Origin: Intestinimonas timonensis
GTDB lineage: Bacteria; Bacillota; Clostridia; Oscillospirales; Oscillospiraceae
Assembly: GCF_900626145.1 (NCBI RefSeq)
Contig: NZ_LR130817.1
Location: 896,698-960,697, forward strand
DNA length: 64,000 nucleotides
Reading direction: 5' to 3'
Shown: piece after piece, positions 9,507 through 20,399 of the stretch
Layout: the number at the start of each line of letters is the position of its first letter
Position numbering within the stretch: the first letter of the stretch is position 1
Translations under genes and position numbers: made by a program
Notes under the pieces: model-generated
What the model saw: only the letters and a program-made list of their open reading frames with translations
What the model was told of the DNA's origin: nothing
The model's database searches: none

Positions 9507-10118
9507 ATGGTAGAAGAAGCCAAGCGCACCATCGCTTACCTCTGTCCGGCCTGTCATCAGGCTGTTGTGGCGGAAAAGACTGTCTTCTCTCTGGCCGCGG
9601 CGCCGGGGAAGATTCCCTGCCCCTGCGGGAAGTCAGCGCTCAAGACGGAGATCGTGGGAGACCGGGTCAAGCTGACGGTGCCCTGTCTTTTCTGTGAGAA
9701 AGAGCACACCGTGACCTGCTCCACCCACGCCTTCCTCCACGAGAAGGCTCTGGCCTTTGCCTGCGCTGCCTCCGGGCTGGACTGCTGCTATGTAGGAGAA
9801 GAGGGACCGGTCTTTGCCGCCATGGAGCGTCTGGAGGAGGCGGTGGACAAGCTGGAGGCCGCCGCCGGAGAGAAGGGAACCTTCCTGGACGAGATCATCA
9901 TGCATGAGATCCTCTCCGAGTTGCGGGACATCGCCCAGCGGGGCGGGATCTCCTGTACCTGCGGCTCCAAGGAGTGGCGACTCCAGGTGAACTTCAGCTC
10001 TGTGGACCTCATCTGCGGCCACTGCGGCCGGGCGCTGCGCATTCCCGCCGCCACTGCTGACGACCTGGAGGACCTGTGCTGTAAAAACACCCTTCTCATC
10101 AAGGGAAAGGAGGGGTAA
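9507..10118 (+). CDS. Conserved protein with several zinc-ribbon-like CxxC pairs
   Basis: I do not recognise a named family. The 203-residue product has CxxC-type pairs in four places: CPAC near residue 13, CPC near 39, CLFC near 60 and CTC/CGHC near 152-174. The middle part is helical and acidic (AMERLEEAVDKLEAAAGE). This suggests two zinc-binding modules around a helical linker. I prefer the ATG at 9507 (GGAG 10 bases upstream) to a TTG at 9498. It ends 3 bp before the thioesterase gene, so the two are surely co-transcribed. No catalytic motif is visible. Confidence 0.7.
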   Translation: MVEEAKRTIAYLCPACHQAVVAEKTVFSLAAAPGKIPCPCGKSALKTEIVGDRVKLTVPCLFCEKEHTVTCSTHAFLHEKALAFACAASGLDCCYVGEEGPVFAAMERLEEAVDKLEAAAGEKGTFLDEIIMHEILSELRDIAQRGGISCTCGSKEWRLQVNFSSVDLICGHCGRALRIPAATADDLEDLCCKNTLLIKGKEG

Positions 10119-10121
10119 CTC

Positions 10122-10877
10122 ATGTATCATGAGGCCTCGTTTCAGGTTGGGGCACGGGATGTCGATCCCTTCAACCTGTGCCGACCCTCCTCCATGATGG
10201 ACTTTCTTCAGGAGGCAGCTACCGGCGCGGCCGTGGAGCTCCATGTTTCCCGGGAGGAGATGCTTCGAAGCTACAACGTCTTCTGGATGCTGGCCCGGAT
10301 CTGGTATCGTCTGGATACACCTGTCTTTTGGGATGACAAGCTCACTGTTCAAACCTGGCACCGGGGGAGCGGCCATGGCGCCTCCATGTACCGGGATTTT
10401 GATATCTTCCGAAATGGTAAAACCATTGGAGAAGGGGTCAGTCTGTGGGTCCTGGCCGATGTAGAGACCCGGAAGCTGCGGCGGGTATCTGATCTTCCGG
10501 AGTTTGACGGAACCTCTGGCGGCGACCGCTGCAAAAGCCGGATGCTTCCCAAGCTCCGCATGCCGGTCCCCCTGGAAACAGCGGGAGAGCGGCGGCTCTG
10601 GTACAGCGACTGCGATGTGAACGGCCATGTCAATAATGTCCACTACGCCGACTATGCCTGTGACGCCATCGGGCTGGAGGAGGTGGGCCGGGGGCAGTTT
10701 GTCTCTCAGGTCCAGATTGGCTACCTGAAGGAGTGCAGGGCGGGGGAGACCATTCGCCTGTCCGCGGGCCGTCAGGGTGATACCTTCTATGTTCAGGGAG
10801 ACGGTGGGGAGGGAAAGCCCAGGTTCGATGCGGCTTTGACCTTGTCCCCTCTTGACAACCCTCACCTTGGGGCATAG
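10122..10877 (+). CDS. Acyl-ACP thioesterase (FatA/FatB-like, PF01643)
   Basis: The 251-residue protein has two hotdog folds in tandem, as in bacterial acyl-ACP thioesterases that release free fatty acids from acyl carrier protein. The first half has the substrate-lid region (DFLQEAATGAAVEL) and WMLARIWYRLDTP. The second hotdog holds DCDVNGHVNNVHYADY (about residues 166-181) with the conserved Asp/Asn/His catalytic set. It starts 3 bp after the zinc-ribbon gene with AAGGAGG before the ATG. The link between a zinc-ribbon protein and a thioesterase is unexplained. Confidence 0.88.
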   Translation: MYHEASFQVGARDVDPFNLCRPSSMMDFLQEAATGAAVELHVSREEMLRSYNVFWMLARIWYRLDTPVFWDDKLTVQTWHRGSGHGASMYRDFDIFRNGKTIGEGVSLWVLADVETRKLRRVSDLPEFDGTSGGDRCKSRMLPKLRMPVPLETAGERRLWYSDCDVNGHVNNVHYADYACDAIGLEEVGRGQFVSQVQIGYLKECRAGETIRLSAGRQGDTFYVQGDGGEGKPRFDAALTLSPLDNPHLGA

Positions 10878-10880
10878 AAT
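10852..10880 (+). promoter_or_regulatory. Sigma-A promoter for guaB
   Basis: A perfect TTGACA (10852-10857), a 17-bp spacer and TAGAAT (10875-10880, 5/6) overlap the last codons of the thioesterase gene, 59 bp before guaB. Confidence 0.8.
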
Positions 10881-10920
10881 ATATCAAATATGTTTTCCAG
10901 CGTTGGATACGATGAAATAA

Positions 10921-12414
<1,494 letters not shown>

Positions 12415-12421
12415 CTATGAT

Positions 12422-12453
12422 AAAAGGCCCGCGCCGACAGCGCGGGCCTTTTT
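12422..12453 (+). terminator. guaB terminator
   Basis: Perfect stem AAAAGGCCCGCGC / GCGCGGGCCTTTTT starting 8 bases after the guaB stop. Confidence 0.9.
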
Positions 12454-12479
12454 GTCTCACGCAGAAAGGAAGGATCGCT

Positions 12480-15400
12480 GTGCTCAAGCTCCTGCTGGGT
12501 CGGGCCGGAACCGGAAAGACAGCTGAAGTTTTGAAGCGGATCGCCGCTGGGGGAGGGAGGCGGCAGCTGCTCATTGTACCTGAGCAGGCCTCCCATGAGA
12601 CGGAGCGTCGGCTATGTGCAGTGGCGGGTAATCAGGCCTCCCTCTACGCCGAAGTCCTCTCTTTTACCCGACTGACCAGCAGGGTGTTGGCTCAGTCAGG
12701 AGGACTTGCGGCACCGGCCCTAGACCCAGGCGGACGGGTACTCCTTATGTGTGCCGCCCGGAAGGCAGTCTCCAGCGCCCTCACGGTCTATGCCCGGCCC
12801 TCCCAGAAGCCCGCCTTCCTCTCCGGCCTACTGGCCACTCTGGACGAGTGCAAGCAGTACTGTGTCTCCCCGGAAGACCTGACCAAAGCTGGGGAGGAGC
12901 TGGAGGGGCAGGAGGGGGAGAAACTCCGGGACCTGGGGCTCATCTTCGGTGCCTATGACGCCCTGACTGCTCAGGTGGCTGCCGACCCCCGAGACCGCCT
13001 CACCAGGCTGGCCGAGGGCCTGGCTGAAAGTGGCTGGGCCAGAGGAATATCTGTCTATGTAGATGGCTTTACAGACTTTACACCCCAGCAGATTCAAGTC
13101 TTGCGCCAGTTGTGGAAGCAGGCCAGGGAGGTCACGGTGGTCCTCACCTGTGCGCCGGAGGAGGAGGGGGAGAGCGGCATCTTTGCTCCGGCGCGGAGAA
13201 CCATTGCCCATCTGAACCGGGCAGCCATAGCCGATCATGTTGAGGTGGAGGTTGAGACCTTACATGACCGAAATAGCTGTAAAGTAAAAGAGCTTTCTTA
13301 TGTTGAGAAATACTTATTTTCTGAGGAGGTTCAGCCCTGGAAAGGACCGGCGGAAGGAGTGCGCCTGTTTACGGCAGTCACCCCACGGTCCGAGGTGGAG
13401 TGGACGGCTGCTGAGATCCTGCGTCTGGTTCGGGAGGAGGGACTCCGCTATCGGGAAATCAGCGTGGTGGCCCGAGGCTTTGACGCCTATGCCCCGCTCA
13501 TCGAGGAGGTTTTTGGGCGCTATGGCATACCGGTTTTTCTGGACAGCATGACCGATATCCTCCAAAAACCGGTCTTTGCCGTGGTCACCGGTGCCCTGGA
13601 CGTGGTGGCGGGGGACTACGACAGCGGGGATGTGTTCCGCTACTTGAAAACGGGGCTCACCGGTGTGGCCCGGTCGGATTGCGACCTGCTGGAGAACTAC
13701 GTGCTGAAATGGGACCTGAAGGGGAGTCGCTGGACGGCGTCGGCTGCCTGGGATATGCACCCCCGGGGGTATGGCTTCCCCATGACAGAGGAGGACCAGG
13801 CCCTGCTGGACCGCCTGAACGAGGTGCGCCGGCAGATCACGGAGCCGCTGGAGATGCTCCGGCGCAACACCGACGAGACCGGCGAGGGCCAGGCTGTGGC
13901 CCTGTACCGCTTCCTGGAGGAGATTCGACTGCCCCAGCGGCTGGAGGAGCGGGCCCAGGTGCTCCGAGAGCGGGGCGAGCTCAAACGGGCGGAAGAGTAT
14001 GGTCAGCTGTGGGAGATCCTCTGCGGAGGTCTGGAGCAGTGTGCGGCCATCTTGGGTCGGGCGCCCTTGGGGCTGGAGGAGTTTGCCCAGCTGCTCAAGC
14101 TGGTGCTCTCCCAGTATGATGTGGGTGCCATCCCCGTCTCCCTGGATCGTGTAACGGCAGGGGATGCCGCCCGTCAGGGGGACCGGCAGTGCTCCGCCCT
14201 CTTCTTTCTGGGTGCCGATGACGGCGCACTGCCTCAGGTTGCGCCTGCGCCGGGACTCTTCACCGATGACGACCGCAGCCTGCTGGCCTCCATGGGCCTG
14301 GAGCTCTCCCCCCAGCTCACCGACAAGCTGGACCGGGAGATGACCATTGTCTACGCCGCCTGTGCCCGTCCAGACCGCCATCTGACGGTGAGCTGGGCCG
14401 CCCTGGGACCTCAGGGAGAGGAGCGGCGGCCCTCCTTCCTTTGGGAGCGGCTGCGGCGGCTTTTTCCGGAGGTCCTGCCCATCCGGGAGCAGGCCCTGGG
14501 GGATGATTTCCGCCTGGCGGCGCCCCGTCCCGCTCTGGAGCTGGCGGGGGAGCACCCGGAGGTCCTGAGCCTGCTCCGTGACCAGGAGGAGCTGGCGCCC
14601 CTGGCCCGGCGGCTGGAGCGGGGGGCGGGTCTGGAGCGGGGACGCCTCTGCCCGGACTCAGTGGCCCGGCTTTACGGTCGGAAGGTGCCCATGTCGGCCT
14701 CACGAATGGATAAGTACCGATCCTGCCACTTCTCCTACTTCATGAAGTTCGGGCTGAAGGCCAAGGCCCGGCAGACCGCCGGATTCCAGGCGCCGGAATA
14801 CGGCACCTTCGTCCACTATGTGCTGGAGCATATCCTCAAGGACACTGCCTGGAAGGTGGAGGACGGAAATGGAGGCTGGACCTGGGACAAGAGCGTGGTC
14901 CGCAAGCAGATCAAATCCATCATGGAGACCTACATCGCCCAGGAGCTAGGCGGGCTGGAGAACAAGACTCCACGGTTTGCCTACCTCTTCAACCGGCTCA
15001 TCCGGCCGGTGACTCAGGTGGTGGAGAATGTGCTGGAGGAGCTCTCCGTTTCCAGCTTCCAGCCCATCTCCTTTGAGCTGGGCTTCGGCGACCGGGGGGA
15101 CCTGCCCCCGGTGGAGCTGACGGTGGACGGAGTCACCGTCAGCGTCTCCGGCTTTGTGGACCGGGTGGACGGCTGGGTCCACGACGGACGGCTCTACCTC
15201 CGGGTGGTGGACTACAAGACGGGCCGCAAATCCTTCGACCTCACCGAGGTGTGGAACGGCCTGGGGCTCCAGATGCTCCTCTATCTCTTTACCTTGGAGG
15301 AGAAGGGAGAATCCCTTTACAATTATGCTATCACACCGGCTGGCGTCCTCTACCTGCCTGCCCGGGCGGCGGTGGCCAAGGGCAGCCGAGGCATGACGGA

Positions 15401-15824
15401 GGCGGAGCGGCAGAAGCAGACCGACGCCGAGCTGCGGCGTCACGGTCTCCTCCTGGACGATCCAGAGGTGCTGGAGGCCATGGAGGCAATAAACGAGGGC
15501 GGTCCCCGTTTCTTGCCTGTAAAGGTATCTAGCCGTACAGGCGCGATCACTGGAGAGGCGCTGGTGACGGCGGAGCGGCTTGGTAAGCTGAAAACACACA
15601 CCCAGCACATCCTGGCTGAGATTGCCGGGGAGCTCTCTTCCGGCATCATCGACGCCGACCCCTACTGGCGGGGACCGGAGAAGAACGCCTGCCTCTACTG
15701 CGACTATGCCGCCGCCTGTCACTTTGAGGACGGATGCGGAACTGACAGGCGAAGATACTTGCCTACAATTGACAGCGAGACCTTCTGGACCTCTGTGGCC
15801 AATGAGGAGGACGGAGATGTGTGA
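12480..15824 (+). CDS. addB: ATP-dependent helicase/nuclease subunit B
   Basis: AddB with AddA forms the Gram-positive counterpart of RecBCD, which resects double-strand breaks for recombination. I choose GTG at 12480 (after AGAAAGGAAGG), because it places the Walker A motif GRAGTGKT at residues 7-14; an earlier ATG would lie in the guaB terminator. The 1114-residue product ends in a RecB-like nuclease with VVDYKTG near residue 910. Cysteines for the Fe-S cluster are visible: one near 748 (RSCHFSYF) and a group near 1070-1080 (CLYCDYAAAC). It ends 25 bp before addA. Confidence 0.94.
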   Translation: MLKLLLGRAGTGKTAEVLKRIAAGGGRRQLLIVPEQASHETERRLCAVAGNQASLYAEVLSFTRLTSRVLAQSGGLAAPALDPGGRVLLMCAARKAVSSALTVYARPSQKPAFLSGLLATLDECKQYCVSPEDLTKAGEELEGQEGEKLRDLGLIFGAYDALTAQVAADPRDRLTRLAEGLAESGWARGISVYVDGFTDFTPQQIQVLRQLWKQAREVTVVLTCAPEEEGESGIFAPARRTIAHLNRAAIADHVEVEVETLHDRNSCKVKELSYVEKYLFSEEVQPWKGPAEGVRLFTAVTPRSEVEWTAAEILRLVREEGLRYREISVVARGFDAYAPLIEEVFGRYGIPVFLDSMTDILQKPVFAVVTGALDVVAGDYDSGDVFRYLKTGLTGVARSDCDLLENYVLKWDLKGSRWTASAAWDMHPRGYGFPMTEEDQALLDRLNEVRRQITEPLEMLRRNTDETGEGQAVALYRFLEEIRLPQRLEERAQVLRERGELKRAEEYGQLWEILCGGLEQCAAILGRAPLGLEEFAQLLKLVLSQYDVGAIPVSLDRVTAGDAARQGDRQCSALFFLGADDGALPQVAPAPGLFTDDDRSLLASMGLELSPQLTDKLDREMTIVYAACARPDRHLTVSWAALGPQGEERRPSFLWERLRRLFPEVLPIREQALGDDFRLAAPRPALELAGEHPEVLSLLRDQEELAPLARRLERGAGLERGRLCPDSVARLYGRKVPMSASRMDKYRSCHFSYFMKFGLKAKARQTAGFQAPEYGTFVHYVLEHILKDTAWKVEDGNGGWTWDKSVVRKQIKSIMETYIAQELGGLENKTPRFAYLFNRLIRPVTQVVENVLEELSVSSFQPISFELGFGDRGDLPPVELTVDGVTVSVSGFVDRVDGWVHDGRLYLRVVDYKTGRKSFDLTEVWNGLGLQMLLYLFTLEEKGESLYNYAITPAGVLYLPARAAVAKGSRGMTEAERQKQTDAELRRHGLLLDDPEVLEAMEAINEGGPRFLPVKVSSRTGAITGEALVTAERLGKLKTHTQHILAEIAGELSSGIIDADPYWRGPEKNACLYCDYAAACHFEDGCGTDRRRYLPTIDSETFWTSVANEEDGDV

Positions 15825-15849
15825 CCGGATGAGAAAGGGGGGAGAAGCT

Positions 15850-18800
15850 ATGGGCTTTCCGCTGACCGAGGAACAGCGGGCAGTGGTGGAGGACCGGGGC
15901 GGCGGGCTGCTGGTGGCTGCCGCCGCCGGTTCCGGCAAGACCCGGGTGTTGGTGGAGCGGCTGCTGCGCCGGGTCCAGGAGGAGGGGGCGGATATTGACC
16001 GCTTCCTGGTCATCACCTACACCAAGGCGGCGGCGGCGGAGCTGCGGGGCCGTATCGCCCAGGAACTGTCTGTCCGACTGGCGGAGACGCCGGGGGACCG
16101 CCACCTGCGGCGGCAAGCCATGCTGCTCTATAAGACCCAGATCTCCACCATCCACGCCTTCTGCGCCCAGCTCCTGCGGGAGCACGGCCACCTGCTGGAC
16201 CTGGAGGCCGATCTGCGGCTGTGCGACGAGAGCGAGGCGGGAGCGCTGATGCTCCAGGCTATGGACCAGGTGCTGGAGGAGCGGTACGACGCCATCCAGC
16301 CCGGGAGTGACTTTGCCAGCCTACTGGACACCATGTCCGCCGGACGGGATGACAGTCGTTTGGTGGAGATTGCTCTGGACATTTATAATAAGGTGCAGAG
16401 CCATCCCGATCCTCACGCCTGGCTGGAGTCCCAGGGCCGGGCCTTCGACCTGGAGGGTGTCACCGACGCGGGGGAGACCGTCTGGGGCAGACTGCTGCTG
16501 GGCCAGGCCAGGGAGCAGGTGGGTTACTGGCGGGCCCGGATGGGGGAGGCCCTGGCCCTTTGCGAAGGGGACGAGAAGCTCAGCCGGGGCTACGCCCCAA
16601 GTCTGGCCGAAACCCTGGCCGATTTGGAGGCCTTTGAGACGGCCCTAAGCCAGGGCTGGGACCGGGCGGCGGAGAAGTCCGCTGTCTCCTTCCCCCGTCT
16701 GGGCGCGGTGCGGGGCTGTGAAGACCCCGCCGCCCAGGAGCGGATCAAGGCCATCCGGGAGGCCTGCAAGAAACGGTTGGGCAAGCTGGCGGAGCGTTTT
16801 GCCGACGGTAGCGGCCAGCTTCTGGAGGACCTGCGGGCGGTGGCGTCGGCGGTGCGGGGGCTGTTCGCCCTGGTGGAGGATTTTTCGGCCGCCTATACCG
16901 CCCTCAAGCGCCGTCGCCGGCTGCTGGACTTCTCCGACCTGGAGCATCTGGCCATCCGGCTCCTGCGGGAGAGCGACGGTTCCCCCACAGAGCTGGCCCA
17001 ACTGGTGGGCAGCCGGTACATTGAGGTCATGGTGGACGAGTACCAGGACACCAACGAGGCACAGAACGCCATTTTCGACGCCATCTCCAAGGGGGGCAGG
17101 CGGCTTTTTATGGTGGGCGACGTAAAGCAGTCTATCTACCGCTTCCGGCTGGCCGACCCCACCATCTTTCTGGGCAAGTACCGCACCTTCAAGCCCCGGG
17201 AAGAGGCTTCAGAGGGGGAAAACCGCCGGATTCTGTTGACCCGGAACTTCCGCTCCCGTCCCCAGGTGCTGGAGGGAGCCAACTTCCTCTTCCGCAACAT
17301 CATGTCCGTACCCTTCGGGGAGATGGACTACACCGCCGATGAGGCCCTCTATCCGGGGGCAGAGTTCCCCGGCCGGCAGGAGGACTATGCCGTGGAGCTG
17401 GACGCCCTGGACCTCTCCGGCGTGGAGCCGGAGGGAGAGGGGGAGAAGGTGCCCCGGGATCTGCTGGAGGCCCGCTTCGCCGCCCGGCGTATCCGGGCGC
17501 TGCTGGACAGCGGCTTCCAGGTGGCCGACGGGGAGGGGGGCACCCGACCCCTGGAGCAGGGGGACGTGGTAATTCTTCTGCGCTCCCCCAATACCGTCCT
17601 GCGCCACTACGCCCGGGCCCTGGGGGAGCAGGGCCTGGCCTGGGAGGCCGAGGGCGGGGAGGACTTCCTCACCTCCACCGAGGTGTCGGTGGCCCTGTCC
17701 TGCCTGCGCATCGTGGACAACCCCCGGCAGGATGTGCCTCTCATCTCGGTGCTCCGTTCCCCGGTATGGGGCTTTTCGGCGGACCGGCTCTCCCAGATCC
17801 GCTCCGCCGCTCCCGACACCGACTTCTACGGCGCCCTCCTGGCCGACGGCGGCGCCGATGTGAAGGAGTTTCTGGAGGAACTGGACCGGCTGCGGGACCT
17901 CTCCTGCGACATGAGCTGCCACCAGCTCCTGTGGGAGATTTATGACCGCTTCGGCATGCTGGGCATTTTCAGCGCCATGGGGGACGGAGAGACCCGGCGG
18001 GGAAATCTTCTGGCTCTGGCAGAGTGTGCCCGGCAGTTCGAGTCCGCCGGCCACAAGGGCCTCTACGGCTTCCTCTCCTATCTGGACCGGGTGATGAACG
18101 CCGGCGGACGGCTGTCCTCACCCAGCCCGGCGGGGGAGGGCAGCGGTGTGCGCATCCTGAGCATCCACCGCTCCAAGGGCCTGGAGTTCCCGGTGGTCTT
18201 TCTGTGTGGCCTGGCCCGTCGGCTCAACCGGGAGGACATGCAGAAGCCCATGCTCTTCCACCCCAAGCTGGGGGTGGGCCCCAAGGGTCTGGACCCGGAG
18301 CGGATGGTGGAATACACCACCCTGGCCCGGCAGGCGGTGGCCGCCCAGCTGGAGCGGGAGATGATGGCGGAGGAGCTGCGGCTCCTCTATGTAGCCATGA
18401 CCCGGGCCAAGGAGAAGCTGGTCCTCACCTGTGCCCTCACCGGCGGGGCCAGGGACCTGCGCAAGCTGGCGGAGGATGCCGCCTGTCCGGTGGACCCCCA
18501 GGCCCTTCTGTCCACCCAGTCGGCGGCCCAGTGGGTGCTGCTGCCGGTGCTGGCCCGGCCCGACGCGGGGGCGCTCCGGCGGGCTATGGAGCGGGACGTG
18601 CCCCTCACCGCCGCCGACTGTGGTCCGGCGTGGGACATCCGGTGGGTGGACGGCGGCGATCTTGGTGCCTCTCCGCTATTTCGTAGACCTGAAGAGCAAG
18701 GAGGAGCGCCGGAAACTGCCCGGCTGGATCTGGAGGACCTGGCCCGGCGCCTTAGCTGGCGGTATCCCCACCAGGATGACACCATCATCCCCTCCAAGCT

Positions 18801-19428
18801 CACCGCCACCCAGCTCAAGGGTCGGGACCTGGACCAGGAGGCGGCGGAGGCCGCCCCACAACCGCCACGGCCCATCCAGTTCCCACGTCCCCGATTTGCG
18901 GCGGAGGAGCTGGGGCTGACGGCGGCCCAGAAGGGCACTGCACTTCATCTGGTCATGCAGTTTATCGACTTCGACAAGTCTACTACCAAGCGGGGAGCGG
19001 CGGCTGAGATCCAGCGGCTGGTCCAAAAGCAGATCATTACCCCCCAGCAGGGGGAGGCCGCCGACCCCGCCCGCATCGCCGCGCTCTTTTCCTCCCCTCT
19101 GGGCCGGGAGCTTCTGGCCTCGGATACCCTCCAGCGGGAGTTCAAGTTCTCCATCCTGGTGCCCGCCCGGGACTATTATCCCCAGGCGGGAGAGGGGGAG
19201 AGGGTGCTCCTTCAAGGTGTGGTGGATTGTTGGTTCGAGACTCTGGAGGGCATCACGGTGGTGGACTTCAAGACCGACCGGATCAGGGAGACCGACCTTC
19301 CGGCACGGGTGGAGTCCTACCGGTCCCAGCTCATGGCGTACAGCCGCGCGCTGGAGGAGGTCACCGGCCGAAAGGTGGTCCGGAAGGTGCTGTGGTTCTT
19401 CCGATTGGACAAAGCGGTGGAGCTCTGA
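15850..19428 (+). CDS. addA: ATP-dependent helicase/nuclease subunit A
   Basis: AddA is the UvrD-like 3'-5' helicase plus nuclease of the AddAB complex. The frame is open well upstream inside addB. The ATG at 15850 has AAGGGGGGAG before it and gives the family opening LTEEQRAVV (Q motif), so I use it. The 1192-residue product has Walker A AAAGSGKT near residue 25-32, VDEYQDTN (motif II) near 395, GDVKQSIYRFR just after, and a C-terminal nuclease with VVDFKTD near 1131. Length is close to other AddA proteins. Operon partner of addB. Confidence 0.96.
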   Translation: MGFPLTEEQRAVVEDRGGGLLVAAAAGSGKTRVLVERLLRRVQEEGADIDRFLVITYTKAAAAELRGRIAQELSVRLAETPGDRHLRRQAMLLYKTQISTIHAFCAQLLREHGHLLDLEADLRLCDESEAGALMLQAMDQVLEERYDAIQPGSDFASLLDTMSAGRDDSRLVEIALDIYNKVQSHPDPHAWLESQGRAFDLEGVTDAGETVWGRLLLGQAREQVGYWRARMGEALALCEGDEKLSRGYAPSLAETLADLEAFETALSQGWDRAAEKSAVSFPRLGAVRGCEDPAAQERIKAIREACKKRLGKLAERFADGSGQLLEDLRAVASAVRGLFALVEDFSAAYTALKRRRRLLDFSDLEHLAIRLLRESDGSPTELAQLVGSRYIEVMVDEYQDTNEAQNAIFDAISKGGRRLFMVGDVKQSIYRFRLADPTIFLGKYRTFKPREEASEGENRRILLTRNFRSRPQVLEGANFLFRNIMSVPFGEMDYTADEALYPGAEFPGRQEDYAVELDALDLSGVEPEGEGEKVPRDLLEARFAARRIRALLDSGFQVADGEGGTRPLEQGDVVILLRSPNTVLRHYARALGEQGLAWEAEGGEDFLTSTEVSVALSCLRIVDNPRQDVPLISVLRSPVWGFSADRLSQIRSAAPDTDFYGALLADGGADVKEFLEELDRLRDLSCDMSCHQLLWEIYDRFGMLGIFSAMGDGETRRGNLLALAECARQFESAGHKGLYGFLSYLDRVMNAGGRLSSPSPAGEGSGVRILSIHRSKGLEFPVVFLCGLARRLNREDMQKPMLFHPKLGVGPKGLDPERMVEYTTLARQAVAAQLEREMMAEELRLLYVAMTRAKEKLVLTCALTGGARDLRKLAEDAACPVDPQALLSTQSAAQWVLLPVLARPDAGALRRAMERDVPLTAADCGPAWDIRWVDGGDLGASPLFRRPEEQGGAPETARLDLEDLARRLSWRYPHQDDTIIPSKLTATQLKGRDLDQEAAEAAPQPPRPIQFPRPRFAAEELGLTAAQKGTALHLVMQFIDFDKSTTKRGAAAEIQRLVQKQIITPQQGEAADPARIAALFSSPLGRELLASDTLQREFKFSILVPARDYYPQAGEGERVLLQGVVDCWFETLEGITVVDFKTDRIRETDLPARVESYRSQLMAYSRALEEVTGRKVVRKVLWFFRLDKAVEL

Positions 19429-19472
19429 CAGAGCGGTGGGAGAGAATTTGCGACAAAATAAGAAAAAAATAC

Positions 19473-19501
19473 TTGCATTATCTTATTACCTGTGCTATTA
19501 T
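19473..19501 (+). promoter_or_regulatory. Probable sigma-A promoter for rpmE
   Basis: TTGCAT (3/6) and TATTAT (19496-19501, 5/6) with a 17-bp spacer lie 72 bp before the rpmE start. Confidence 0.5.
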
Positions 19502-19572
19502 ATTCTAGCGTTTGTAAGGCGTGGAGGTTTGCTGCGCCGTCTCATCCGGAACGAGAAAGAGGTGAAACAGCA

Positions 19573-19779
19573 ATGAAGGAAGGTATTCATCCCAATTATC
19601 AGCAGACCACTATTAAGTGCGCCTGTGGTAATGTGATCGAGACCGGTTCTACCAAAAAGGACATCCGCGTGGAAGTTTGCTCCAAGTGTCACCCCTTTTT
19701 CACCGGCAAGCAGAAGATGGTGGACACCGGTGGTCGCGTGAGCCGCTTCAACAAGAAGTTCGGCCTGGACAAGAAGTAA
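19573..19779 (+). CDS. rpmE: Large ribosomal subunit protein bL31, zinc form
   Basis: A 68-residue ribosomal protein of the 50S central protuberance/intersubunit bridge. The ATG at 19573 follows GAAAGAGGTG and gives the family opening MKEGIHPNY. The CxC pair near residues 16-18 and CSKCHPFF near 36-39 are the zinc ligands, so this is the zinc-bound (C+) paralogue rather than YtiA/RpmE2. It has its own promoter and terminator. Confidence 0.97.
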   Translation: MKEGIHPNYQQTTIKCACGNVIETGSTKKDIRVEVCSKCHPFFTGKQKMVDTGGRVSRFNKKFGLDKK

Positions 19780-19792
19780 GCACGATACTCAA

Positions 19793-19824
19793 GAGGCCCG
19801 CGTCGGTTTCGGCGCGGGTCTTTT
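19793..19824 (+). terminator. rpmE terminator
   Basis: Stem GGCCCGCG / CGCGGGTC around a short loop, followed by TTTT. Confidence 0.75.
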
Positions 19825-19870
19825 CGCATATACTGCTTTACACAAGAACAAGAAGTAGGAGGGCGCAGAC

Positions 19871-20377
19871 ATGTTGGAAAAATGCGATGTGAAGAGCCTG
19901 GACCAGAATGTATTCTCCCTCATTGGAGAGCAGTGGATGCTCATTACCGCGGGGACGGCGGAGCACTGCAATACCATGACCGCCAGTTGGGGCGGCCTGG
20001 GGGTGCTGTGGGGCAGCGACGTGGCCACCTGCTACATCCGTCCCCAGCGGTACACCTATGAGTTTGTGGAGGGGAGCGACTATTTTACCCTCTCCTTCTT
20101 TGGGCCGGAGTACCGGAAGGCGCTGGCTCTCTGCGGTTCCAAAAGCGGCCGTGAGGTAGATAAGGTAAAGGAATGCGGCTTTACGGTCTGCACCGGGGAA
20201 GGCGGCGCCCCCTACTTCGCTGAGGCGGAGCTGGTGCTGGTGTGCCGGAAGGTGTATTGGCAGGATATAGATCCCACCCACTTCCTGGACCCCGAGACCG
20301 ATGAAAAGTGGTATCCTGAGAAGGACTACCACCGGATGTATATCGGTAAGATCGTGGAGGCCTATCGAAAGAAATAA
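19871..20377 (+). CDS. Flavin reductase-like domain protein
   Basis: The 168-residue protein fits the FMN-binding split-barrel flavin reductase family. It has LITAGTAEHCNTMTASWGG near residues 25-43 (flavin phosphate loop), YIRPQRYTYEF near 56 and FTLSFFGPEYRKAL near 72. Such proteins reduce or bind FMN, but the electron donor and target are not evident. The start follows AGGAGGGC. It lies just upstream of hflX by 22 bp and may be co-transcribed with it. Confidence 0.82.
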   Translation: MLEKCDVKSLDQNVFSLIGEQWMLITAGTAEHCNTMTASWGGLGVLWGSDVATCYIRPQRYTYEFVEGSDYFTLSFFGPEYRKALALCGSKSGREVDKVKECGFTVCTGEGGAPYFAEAELVLVCRKVYWQDIDPTHFLDPETDEKWYPEKDYHRMYIGKIVEAYRKK

Positions 20378-20399
20378 GGGACGCAGTCCCGGAGGTACT

